Shown here piece by piece: positions 54,803-62,967 of a DNA stretch of 64,000 nt. Source of the stretch: Erysipelothrix sp. HDW6A (GTDB lineage Bacteria; Bacillota_I; Bacilli_A; Erysipelotrichales; Erysipelotrichaceae); assembly GCF_011400295.1 (NCBI RefSeq), contig NZ_CP049859.1:1302001-1366000 (forward strand), read 5' to 3'. Under the pieces are notes generated by a model that was not told where the DNA came from, did not search any database, and saw only the letters and a program-made list of their open reading frames with translations. Position 1 is the first letter of the stretch. Every line of letters begins with the position of its first letter. The translations under genes were made by a program, and so were the position numbers.

Positions 54803-55049
54803 AGTATGATTCAAATTTAATCGAAATACGCTTATCAAGGACGCGCGAGCCAATTGCCATTGTTTGGCGGATTGCATGTGCCATTACACCTTGACGACCA
54901 ATTAATCTTGCAATGTCTGAACTTTGTGCATAGATTGCTAGAATAATTTCATTATCATCTAAACTCGGTAAACTCTTGACACTCAAACTCTTTTCATCTT
55001 CAACAATTGGAAGAACCAAATCATATAGAATATCTTCAACCGGTCTCAT
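54801..55049 (-). CDS. khpA: KH-domain RNA-binding protein KhpA
   Basis: The 82-aa protein is a single KH domain with the GxxG loop in IGRQGVMAHAIR (about residues 51-62). KhpA with KhpB binds RNA and affects cell length in Firmicutes. It is 2 nt after rpsP, the usual place. A terminator hairpin overlaps its stop codon. Confidence 0.95.
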   Translation of the reverse strand: MRPVEDILYDLVLPIVEDEKSLSVKSLPSLDDNEIILAIYAQSSDIARLIGRQGVMAHAIRQTMAIGSRVLDKRISIKFESY

Positions 55050-55051
55050 AA

Positions 55052-55324
55052 TTATTTCGCTAATTTTGACTCATGGAAACGAGCCATGATACCTTCTTTT
55101 GATAGAATACTACGAACTGTATCGGATGGTTGAGCACCTACACCTAACCATTTCAATGCTAGTTCTTCATCAACTTTAACAACTGCTGGTGATTTAGTTG
55201 GATCATAGTAACCTACGATTTCAATAAAACGACCATCACGTGGTGCACGTGAGTCAGCTGCAACAATTCTGTAAAAAGGTTTTTGTTTTGAACCCATTCT
55301 TCTTAAACGTAATTTAACTGCCAT
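55052..55324 (-). CDS. rpsP: Ribosomal protein S16
   Basis: The 90-aa protein has the S16 signature [19 protein letters not shown] and the block [13 protein letters not shown]. It is the first gene of the operon after a near-consensus promoter. GGAGG precedes the ATG. Confidence 0.98.
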   Translation of the reverse strand: MAVKLRLRRMGSKQKPFYRIVAADSRAPRDGRFIEIVGYYDPTKSPAVVKVDEELALKWLGVGAQPSDTVRSILSKEGIMARFHESKLAK

Positions 55325-55355
55325 TTAATATAGCCTCCTAATTAATTCCTTTTGA

Positions 55356-55384
55356 ATTATAGCATCCATAGAAATAGGTGTCAA
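55356..55384 (-). promoter_or_regulatory. Consensus sigma-A promoter of rpsP operon
   Basis: On the minus strand TTGACA (55379-55384) and TATAAT (55356-55361) are exactly 17 bp apart, with an extended TGC before the -10. It overlaps the yhaM terminator stem. Confidence 0.92.
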
Positions 55385-55403
55385 GTCTTTTTACTTAACA
55401 CCT
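55376..55403 (-). terminator. Terminator hairpin of yhaM
   Basis: AGGTGTTAAGT and ACTTGACACCT (minus, one wobble) form an 11-bp stem with a short loop. The T-tract after it is weak (ATTTCT). Its 3' arm contains the -35 of the rpsP promoter. Confidence 0.6.
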
Positions 55404-55413
55404 ACATTTATGA

Positions 55414-56352
55414 TTATTTAATACCTTTAGCTTTATAGAAGTTACGATTTTCTAATGCGAAAATACGTGGACTGAACTCCCCTTCACTTAGATTGTCATA
55501 GACTTTCTCAAACATATTTGTACGAGCATCCATATTATCAATGAAGTTTAATATCTCTGCCTCTTTAATCATCGGAACAACTGGTGATCCATATTCTAAT
55601 TGACCATGGTGTGAGAGAATCAAGTGACGAAGCAGAAGTACCTCTTCATTATTCTCTAGTCCAAGTTTTTCAGCAATACGACTTACATTAGCATGAGCAA
55701 TTGAGATATGTCCTAATAACTTACCTGCTACAGAGTACTCGCTAAGTACAGGTGCTGTATACTCTTCAACTTTACCTAAGTCATGGAGTGCAATTCCAGA
55801 CATTAGTAAATCACGATTGTAGATTGGGTAAAGTTCGCAAATTGCATCTGCAAGACGCATCATCCCATAAACATGAGTTGCAAGTCCTCCAACAAAATCA
55901 TGGTGATTACGAGTTGCTGCCGGATATTGATAGAATGCTTCCCCTATTTCATCAAGAGAAGCTCTAACGATATTCAAGAGTACTTTGTTTTCAATTGAAT
56001 CAACAAATTTAGTAATTTCTTCTCTTAGGAACTCTGTATCGTATTGGCTCGCATTCACAAAGTCTTCAGGTAGATATTGTGATGCATCTTTAACCTCTAC
56101 TTTATAAATACGGAGTTGTAAGGAATTTCGGTATTGATTAACTTCACAGTCAAACTCTGCGATAACTCCTACCTTAATGAGTGCTTCTTGATCAGGAGCA
56201 ACATCCCAAATCTTACCTTCTATTTCACCTGTATTATCTTGTAAGGTAATTGACAGGTATGGTGAACCGTTTTGTGTAACTCCTCGTACAAAACGAGTAA
56301 TTAACAACGGAATCGTTAACTTCATACCATTTTCAAATTCTTTAATCTTCAT
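55414..56352 (-). CDS. yhaM: 3'-5' exoribonuclease YhaM
   Basis: The protein of about 312 aa has an OB-fold (about residues 15-100, SPYLSITLQDNTGEIEGKIWD) and an HD phosphohydrolase domain (HHDFVGGLATHVYG, IALHDLGKVEEY, LILSHHGQLEYG). YhaM trims RNA 3' ends in Firmicutes. ATG 56352 has GGAG 7 nt upstream; ATG 56358 is too close to it. It overlaps the glycosyltransferase-RecX gene by 11 nt. Confidence 0.92.
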   Translation of the reverse strand: MKIKEFENGMKLTIPLLITRFVRGVTQNGSPYLSITLQDNTGEIEGKIWDVAPDQEALIKVGVIAEFDCEVNQYRNSLQLRIYKVEVKDASQYLPEDFVNASQYDTEFLREEITKFVDSIENKVLLNIVRASLDEIGEAFYQYPAATRNHHDFVGGLATHVYGMMRLADAICELYPIYNRDLLMSGIALHDLGKVEEYTAPVLSEYSVAGKLLGHISIAHANVSRIAEKLGLENNEEVLLLRHLILSHHGQLEYGSPVVPMIKEAEILNFIDNMDARTNMFEKVYDNLSEGEFSPRIFALENRNFYKAKGIK

Positions 56353-58324
56353 GTTCATACTCCTCAATAACTTCTTTTACTAAATCGTAGTCGTATCCTT
56401 TACCTAAAACATAACGAACGACTTTGTTCTTTACTTCTCGTTTTGATTCACTACGACGGGAATAACGCATCCATGCCTTTCGAATCACTTCTTCTAAACT
56501 AGATTTTTCACTTTCAAGATCGTAGTCATCTTTAATCGTATCTAATATTTCTCTAACGATTGAATACTCATACCCCTGACGGATTAAGTGTTGACTCACA
56601 CGGTCGTAGCGTTGTTGGCGCGAACCATCACGAATTGTATTGTAATAATTCTGAGCACGTAAGCTGCCTCTTTCAAGATAATCTTCATAAGGCTCCTTAC
56701 TTAAAGCTTCTTCAATCTCAATGCGATCAAAACCACGTTTTGTGAGGTCATCAATTATTCTTTGATTGCCTCGGAGTTGTTCTCGGTGATAATCCACCTT
56801 ATCCCTAAAGTAACGCTCATCGTTAATAAATCTACGTTTCTTTAATAGATCGATAACAACATTGATTTGATTTTCTGATAAATCAAACTTAGCTCTTAAG
56901 TAGTCAGACATTTCAAAACTTGTATAATCTCGAAGTCCAATACGCTTCAGCGCAAGCTGATACGCTTCATAGACTTGTTGATCATCTTCCATTTCACTTA
57001 ATTCTACACGTGACATTTCATCACCTACTTTAATTTCACGACGTTCCATAATAAAGTCATCTAACATAAACGTTTCTTGACTTTCTTTCGAATTCACAAC
57101 CAATTTCCATTGACCATTTTCAAGTTCATCAATTGCAACAACACTATATCTACCAAAGTAAATATCGATTGCTTTCGTATAAACTTCTAAAACATCAAGT
57201 GCAAATTTTTCACTGCCAAAAGTGCTTGCTTTGGCAAGAGCATTGCTATGCATTAATTGTCTTTCTTCATTTGATTCACGAATAAACTTAACAGCTTTTG
57301 TGGTGAACTCTTCTTCACTTTCGAAGAGATATCCTGTTTCTTGGTCGACAATGATTCCATCTAATGGTCTATCTGGACGAGCAAAGACACAGATACCACA
57401 CGCTAGTGCTTCAATATAGGTAAGCCCTTGAGTCTCTGTTAGCGAAGCTGATATAAACGCATCAGATACATGGTAGTAGTTTACAACTTCATCACTTGCA
57501 ACAGGTCCGACAAAATCAACATTCTCTTCAATACCAAGACGTTTCGCTTGTGCTTTGAGTTCATCATCTGATGGACCTCCACCTACAATAAGTAATTTAA
57601 CATTGGGTTCTTGTTTGATAAGAGAAGCGATACTGTTGATAACAACGTCAATGCTTTTCTCTTTCGCTAAGCGTCCAATATAAACGAAGGTTGTAACAGA
57701 ATCGATAATGTTGTGTTTGTTACGAATTCTATCCAGTGCTTCTCCGTCTCGTTTTTGGAAACGTTGAAGATCAAGCCCTGTAGGAATTACTGAGATTTCT
57801 TTTTTGATTTCATAACCTAAAAGCATCTTCTTTGTTTTCTCAGATGGTGCAATAACGATTTGAGATTGTTTAGTAAAGACTCTGCTTATCTTTGCGACAG
57901 CAATCTTTGAAAGGCTATCAACAGACTTTAAGCCAAGTAAGTTAACATAATGAGTATAATCCTCATATGTAGTGTGGTAAGTCGATACTAAAGGTATATG
58001 AAGCTGTTTAGCAGCACTACGAGCAAACATTCCAATACCGAATTCTGAATGAACATGAATAACATCAAGTTCCATTTCTTTTATTACTCTAAGTGCTTGA
58101 ATATGTATAGGACTACTCATGATGTAGCCATACAAGAATTTTAATTCAACTCCTGGTAAACGTAATACGTTATTTTCATAACTTGTATTGAGTAATGATG
58201 GTTGATTGGTAACAATGTATACCTCGTGCCCTAGCGCTTCTAAAGCATTCTGTAACGTTACCACCGAAGTAACAACACCATTAATATCTGGTGTATACGT
58301 ATCGGTAAATAAGCCAATTCTCAT
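56342..58324 (-). CDS. Glycosyltransferase GT4 fused to a RecX domain
   Basis: One uninterrupted 660-aa frame. Residues 1 to about 390 are a GT4 enzyme like diacylglycerol glucosyltransferases: FTDTYTPDINGVVTSV, HVHSEFGIG, VYIGRLAKEKS, and the E-x7-E motif in ETQGLTYIEALACG. Residues about 400-660 are a complete RecX: an N-terminal beta stretch, then three-helix repeats with RDYTSFEMSDYLRAK, RRFINDERYFRDKV and NQRIIDDLTKRGF, twice repeated. The GT probably makes glycolipid anchors for surface polymers, while RecX modulates RecA. No stop, start or ribosome-binding site is evident between them. It overlaps yhaM. Confidence 0.85.
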   Translation of the reverse strand: MRIGLFTDTYTPDINGVVTSVVTLQNALEALGHEVYIVTNQPSLLNTSYENNVLRLPGVELKFLYGYIMSSPIHIQALRVIKEMELDVIHVHSEFGIGMFARSAAKQLHIPLVSTYHTTYEDYTHYVNLLGLKSVDSLSKIAVAKISRVFTKQSQIVIAPSEKTKKMLLGYEIKKEISVIPTGLDLQRFQKRDGEALDRIRNKHNIIDSVTTFVYIGRLAKEKSIDVVINSIASLIKQEPNVKLLIVGGGPSDDELKAQAKRLGIEENVDFVGPVASDEVVNYYHVSDAFISASLTETQGLTYIEALACGICVFARPDRPLDGIIVDQETGYLFESEEEFTTKAVKFIRESNEERQLMHSNALAKASTFGSEKFALDVLEVYTKAIDIYFGRYSVVAIDELENGQWKLVVNSKESQETFMLDDFIMERREIKVGDEMSRVELSEMEDDQQVYEAYQLALKRIGLRDYTSFEMSDYLRAKFDLSENQINVVIDLLKKRRFINDERYFRDKVDYHREQLRGNQRIIDDLTKRGFDRIEIEEALSKEPYEDYLERGSLRAQNYYNTIRDGSRQQRYDRVSQHLIRQGYEYSIVREILDTIKDDYDLESEKSSLEEVIRKAWMRYSRRSESKREVKNKVVRYVLGKGYDYDLVKEVIEEYEHED

Positions 58325-58346
58325 TTGACATCCTCCTCATTGATAT

Positions 58347-58879
<533 letters not shown>

Positions 58880-58887
58880 AATACATG

Positions 58888-58916
58888 TTGAAATTGGTAT
58901 AAGACTGTGTTATTAT
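58888..58916 (+). promoter_or_regulatory. Promoter of tRNA-Trp
   Basis: TTGAAA (58888-58893) and TATTAT (58911-58916) are 17 bp apart, 16 bp before the tRNA 5' end. Confidence 0.75.
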
Positions 58917-58932
58917 TTGTTAGCGCAAACAC

Positions 58933-59006
58933 AGGGGTATAGTTCAATGGTAGAGCAACGGTCTCCAAAACCGTTAATGTGGGTTCGAGTCCTGCTACCC
59001 CTGCCA
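58933..59006 (+). tRNA. tRNA-Trp (anticodon CCA)
   Basis: The 74-nt sequence has acceptor AGGGGTA with TACCCCT, D-arm, anticodon stem ACGGT/ACCGT with loop CTCCAAA (anticodon CCA), T-arm GGGTTCGAGTCCT and an encoded CCA. It reads UGG only. A terminator follows, and the region beyond is accessory. Confidence 0.97.
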
Positions 59007-59017
59007 ATATATCATTT

Positions 59018-59041
59018 AACCCACTATTAAGTGGGTTTTTT
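59018..59041 (+). terminator. Intrinsic terminator of tRNA-Trp
   Basis: AACCCACT and AGTGGGTT form an 8-bp perfect stem with loop ATTA followed by TTTT, 11 nt after the tRNA. Confidence 0.92.
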
Positions 59042-59062
59042 AATGTCTTATTTGAAATAATG

Positions 59063-59080
59063 GCCTACAAATAGCCTACA
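59063..59080. repeat. Direct repeat GCCTACA beside tRNA-Trp
   Basis: GCCTACA occurs at 59063-59069 and 59074-59080, with an 11-bp period (one helical turn). Short direct repeats of this sort next to a tRNA 3' end occur at integrase arm sites or in integrase 3' ends. No integrase gene is present. Confidence 0.35.
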
Positions 59081-59130
59081 TACATCAATTTCAAGATATT
59101 ATTAAAAGCTATTATCCTTACTAATAATCA

Positions 59131-59496
59131 TTAATAAAAAGATACATTCCTTACCCTACCCCATTCAATCATTTTAGAATCTATGAATAAATATGTTTCA
59201 TCTGCATAGCCCGTAAACTTAGACACTATGCTATCTTGTAGCCTACCTAATTCATCACGTTCATTATGTTGAATAGAAACCACCTTGTTCTTTAAGAATG
59301 CTTGCTGCAACACTTCATCGATTTCATTTCTATCCATCTGAGGTAGTTCTTCTACATATTTAACCGCTTCATCATGTAACGATTTAATAGACTTAGTTAA
59401 TTCAGGTAACGCAAATGCAGTACCCCATTTTAAGCCAAAAGGCCTATCTTGATAATCATTGTAAGGTGTAAACTCCTTTTTAGTTCTAGTAACCAT
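59131..59496 (-). CDS. Second YolD-like protein, without a polymerase
   Basis: The 121-aa protein has the YolD signature DRPFGLKWGTAFALPELTKS and is a paralogue of the protein at 7461. Shared blocks include RTKKEFT, PYNDYQ/DYNDYH and YADETYLFIDSKMIEW. No UvrX/UmuC gene is next to it, so it either acts with the polymerase at 6104 or is a relic of a lost pair. GGGAG lies before the ATG. Downstream of tRNA-Trp in an accessory area. Confidence 0.82.
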   Translation of the reverse strand: MVTRTKKEFTPYNDYQDRPFGLKWGTAFALPELTKSIKSLHDEAVKYVEELPQMDRNEIDEVLQQAFLKNKVVSIQHNERDELGRLQDSIVSKFTGYADETYLFIDSKMIEWGRVRNVSFY

Positions 59497-59527
59497 TCAT
59501 ATCACTCCCTTATATTGGAAGTATATA

Positions 59528-59553
59528 AAGCAAAGACGACATTATCTGTCGTC
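59528..59553 (-). terminator. Hairpin downstream of a gene remnant
   Basis: GACGACA and TGTCGTC form a 7-bp perfect stem. On the minus strand TTTGCTTT follows. It ends the remnant at 59558 and lies upstream of yolD. Confidence 0.6.
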
Positions 59554-59557
59554 TATT

Positions 59558-59757
59558 TTAATATTCCCCTTTAGATTTCAACCAAGCATCCTTATCATTT
59601 GAAGTTGCTTGTTTCTTATGTATAGTTCTTTCATATTCTAGTAACTCATTAAATGATCAAAAGGTAAGACCATATTTGTGTATGGTCTTTTTACCGTTTT
59701 CATCTACTTTAACTAGAGCAATGTATCTATTGTGAATATATTCTATAGTGATTCTTT
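59558..59757 (-). pseudogene. Gene remnant of unknown identity
   Basis: One minus-strand frame reads ...RITIEYIHNRYIALVKVDENGKK... then a TGA stop within FxSFNELLEYERTIHKK and ends at TAA 59558. It has no start codon of its own and is out of frame with the gene upstream. It holds an internal hairpin (AAGACCATA with TATGGTCTT). I recognise no family. Confidence 0.4.
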
Positions 59758-60708
59758 CTAATTTCGTGGTGCGTAATACATATATCCGTTGACATCACAG
59801 AAATTACTTACCCACTCTCTCACATATTCTTTTTTTACAGTATGCATGACCGCGATACAACCATCTGTATTTCCATAATCTTTATAGAAAAACATTCCGG
59901 TAGGTGCTTCTGGTGCAGGTCTACTTGGTTTTTCAGGTTCTACTGGTTTAGGTTTCTCTACTGTTTTCGGAGGTTCAGTAGGCTTATCTACCGGCTTACT
60001 CGGTGTAGTCGGTTTTGTCGCGGTATTATTACCGCTATTACTCGTTGATGAAGGATCTTTCGTAACAACTCCTTTAATTTCTTCTTTTACAGTGACAAAA
60101 AAAGTATGTTTACTTGATTTTCCATTTATATCACTTGCGCTAGCTTCTAAAGTATAAATGCCTGGTACTGTATAGTCTATATCACCACTTATTATTACTT
60201 CAAGTTCTCCATCGACAATATCTGATGCTCTAATAATATCTGCATAGTTCGGCACAGTGTTGTATGGTGCATCAATATTCATTACCGAATTAAATTCTGG
60301 TGGTCTTGTATCCTTAACCTCGTATTCGAATTCAAAAGATTTAACAATTCCATCGTTCTTTGCGAATATGATAATTTTATCCACCCCAACATTCATTGTA
60401 TTAAAATAGTTCTTACCATCTTGCGGAGACTTCTTAACTAAAAAATCTTCATCAAATGCAAGCTCTTCATAAATAGAACGCTCTTGATGAACTAATGCAT
60501 CTGGTTCAATTGCCATATGATCTGGTGTATCTGCAGTGTATGCTCCATATTCAACGGTCATAGAATCTTTAAAGACTATCATAGGTTCTTTGGCTCTAGC
60601 TTGTGAAATACTCCATATCGCTAATCCACCAACCACAACCAAAATAACAATCACACCTGAAATTATTCTGTTCTTTGTTGGCTCTAACAACTTCATTATT
60701 TTGTTCAT
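59758..60708 (-). CDS. Exported Ig-like protein with proline-rich region
   Basis: About 316 aa. One N-terminal membrane helix (about 12-35), an immunoglobulin-like beta region (about 90-200, with DTRPPEFNSV and VPGIYTLEASASDINGK resembling bacterial Ig-like repeats), a Pro/Lys/Thr/Glu-rich stretch (about 215-270), then a small Cys-containing C-terminal domain (DGCIAVMHTVKK, SNFCDVNGYMYY). The two cysteines may pair. No sortase motif. ATG 60708 has AGGAG 8 nt upstream. The role is unknown; a surface-exposed adhesion-like protein is a guess. Confidence 0.65.
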   Translation of the reverse strand: MNKIMKLLEPTKNRIISGVIVILVVVGGLAIWSISQARAKEPMIVFKDSMTVEYGAYTADTPDHMAIEPDALVHQERSIYEELAFDEDFLVKKSPQDGKNYFNTMNVGVDKIIIFAKNDGIVKSFEFEYEVKDTRPPEFNSVMNIDAPYNTVPNYADIIRASDIVDGELEVIISGDIDYTVPGIYTLEASASDINGKSSKHTFFVTVKEEIKGVVTKDPSSTSNSGNNTATKPTTPSKPVDKPTEPPKTVEKPKPVEPEKPSRPAPEAPTGMFFYKDYGNTDGCIAVMHTVKKEYVREWVSNFCDVNGYMYYAPRN

Positions 60709-60770
60709 GACATTCACTCCTATGTGATTTGCATCAGTTTTCACTATAATTATAGTTTATATTGTGAAAT

Positions 60771-60799
60771 AAAAAAAGCCAGGTTGTAAAAGCCTGGCT
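60771..60799 (-). terminator. Intrinsic terminator of the internalin-like gene
   Basis: AGCCAGG and CCTGGCT form a 7-bp stem with a 9-nt loop and a run of T on the minus strand, just beyond the stop codon at 60808. Confidence 0.85.
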
Positions 60800-60807
60800 G
60801 TTATCAA

Positions 60808-62793
60808 CTATTGATTATTTCTTTTCCTTGAAACTGTTCTATAGCTTATAAACGAAATTCCCAATATAATAGTAAAGAAACTAAAATGATTATCTTTTAC
60901 CCCTGTACTTGGTAAAACTGGAGTTTGAGGTTCTATCGGCTTTACTTGATCATTTGGATCACTAGGTTCAACCGGTTTCACAGGAATCTCAGGTTCAATT
61001 GGTAGTTCAACTTTCTTCCATTGAGCTACATAAATTACATCTTTGCTTACTGTTAATGCAATTTCAGGATTCCAACCTTCAAAAGTGTAACCATTTCTAA
61101 CAATATCACCCTTAAATAGCGGTGTAGCTGCCCCTTCAGGAACTGAATTTACTTGGTTCGTAAATACTGCTTCTTCGTTAGTTCCATCAGTGTAGATTAC
61201 TAAATATTCTTTAGCAGGTACAGTAATCTTTTCCCATGTTGCAGTATAAATAATATTTTCAGCTACAACACCCACATATTCTGGCGACCAACCTTTGAAT
61301 ATATATCCTGTTCTCACAGGTTCCTCCCCTTCAAAAATAGGAGATGGATCATTGCGATATACAGTTGATGTTTGATCTTTAAATATCTCTTCCCCATCAA
61401 CTCCATCTGTATAAGTAACAGTGAATGTATCAATTTTTTTCCATTGTGCTACATATGTTACATCTTCATTTACTGTCGGTTCAATTAGCGGTGACCATCC
61501 ATCGAATGTATAGCCATATCTTGTAATTTCTTTAGAGAACTCAGGGGTTAACCCTCCTTCTTTTACCGTATATGACTCATCTGCGAATATAATCTCAGAA
61601 TCAACGCCATCAGTATATGTAACGGTATATTTGTTTATTGGCTCCATATAGATGACTAATCTACCTTGGAATCTTATATCTGAATCATTTTCATCTACTT
61701 GATCCCATGACATTACAACAGAATGTTTTTTTGTAGTTTCATTATAAATCGGTGTAATTTTTGTCATATCAAATACTAATTGATTATTCGTTAAATCAAA
61801 TATATATGCACCATCTTCATGAGTTGAGTCTAACGATGGTTCAATAACACCATATCCTTCAAATCCGACCAATGGATTCGAGACTCTAATTTCTGATGAA
61901 TCAAAATCTATTTTCCCAATACTAATCTCGCCTCTTTGAAAACTTGCTTTTGACGCCAATACATTTTTGGGATTAATATTTCCAACATTGAGTATTCTGT
62001 TTCCATATAAGACGATGGAAAGCAAATCAGACGTCTGAGGAGACAAAGCTGATATATCAGAAATTTTATTGTTGTATAAATACAATCCATTTCTATACTG
62101 ATTTCCTGCTAACGCTGATACATCTTCAATCAAGTTATCATCTAACCACAAGTTTTGGAGTGATTTTCCTGCTAGCGAAGAAATATCCACAATTTTATTC
62201 TCAGACAAGTAAACTGTATTTAAATTTTCCAAGTTAGACAAAAACGATATATCAGAAATACCCGTATTTGTTAACGCAATATGAGTTAACAGCGGAAGTT
62301 TAGATATCGCCTGTATAGATACATCATCTAGTTTTGTATTAGAAAAATTCAAACTACTTACTTTAGGTAAATTACCAATCAGAGAAAAATTATTGATTGG
62401 AGTAGAATTGTTACTTACTCTAATTATTCCTAAATTTACTAAATTCTCTATTGGCTTGAAATCTTCGATTGAGTGATAATCGAAAATAATCGTTTTTAAC
62501 TCCATAGCATATTCAAGTCCATTTAACTGTTTGACTTCATTCCCAACAGATTTATTAATTTGAATAGACTTCAATTTCTTAATGTTTGTCTCAGTAATTG
62601 GTTCAGTTGCTGATAGTTTAAGGGCACTTCTTACATAATTAAGAAGATTTTGATCGGTAAATTTATCTTCTATTCCTCCCTCAACAATTTGTATATTTTT
62701 TTTTTGGACATCATCAGCATCAATCTGTTGAAGACTTACAACACTAGAAATAACAATAACCAATGCAATTATAGTTCTAATATACCTTTTCAT
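60808..62793 (-). CDS. LPxTG internalin-like surface protein with InlB B-repeats
   Basis: The 661-aa protein has a signal peptide (1-26) and leucine-rich repeats (about 95-270, e.g. LPLLTHIALTNTGISDIS and LENLNTVYLSENKIVDIS). An inter-repeat region leads into three InlB B/Listeria-Bacteroides repeats (about 400-605, each with YTDG ... GYxFxGWxP ... YxAxWxK). A Pro-rich spacer then precedes LPSTG near residue 628 with a membrane helix and RKRNNQ tail. It should be sortase-anchored and may bind host or other surface ligands (inferred). It is intact and ends at a terminator. Confidence 0.93.
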   Translation of the reverse strand: MKRYIRTIIALVIVISSVVSLQQIDADDVQKKNIQIVEGGIEDKFTDQNLLNYVRSALKLSATEPITETNIKKLKSIQINKSVGNEVKQLNGLEYAMELKTIIFDYHSIEDFKPIENLVNLGIIRVSNNSTPINNFSLIGNLPKVSSLNFSNTKLDDVSIQAISKLPLLTHIALTNTGISDISFLSNLENLNTVYLSENKIVDISSLAGKSLQNLWLDDNLIEDVSALAGNQYRNGLYLYNNKISDISALSPQTSDLLSIVLYGNRILNVGNINPKNVLASKASFQRGEISIGKIDFDSSEIRVSNPLVGFEGYGVIEPSLDSTHEDGAYIFDLTNNQLVFDMTKITPIYNETTKKHSVVMSWDQVDENDSDIRFQGRLVIYMEPINKYTVTYTDGVDSEIIFADESYTVKEGGLTPEFSKEITRYGYTFDGWSPLIEPTVNEDVTYVAQWKKIDTFTVTYTDGVDGEEIFKDQTSTVYRNDPSPIFEGEEPVRTGYIFKGWSPEYVGVVAENIIYTATWEKITVPAKEYLVIYTDGTNEEAVFTNQVNSVPEGAATPLFKGDIVRNGYTFEGWNPEIALTVSKDVIYVAQWKKVELPIEPEIPVKPVEPSDPNDQVKPIEPQTPVLPSTGVKDNHFSFFTIILGISFISYRTVSRKRNNQ

Positions 62794-62967
62794 ATTACGA
62801 ACCTCCTATTAATAGTTTATCACTTAACTTTACTAACAAACAGTTAAAAAGTGAAATATTGTATATAAATACAATATATATTAACAAATTATCGACAAAT
62901 GGAAATTGTTGTGATTATAACATCAAAACTAACAAACCGTCATTCCGATTTCTAATCAAACTAAACT

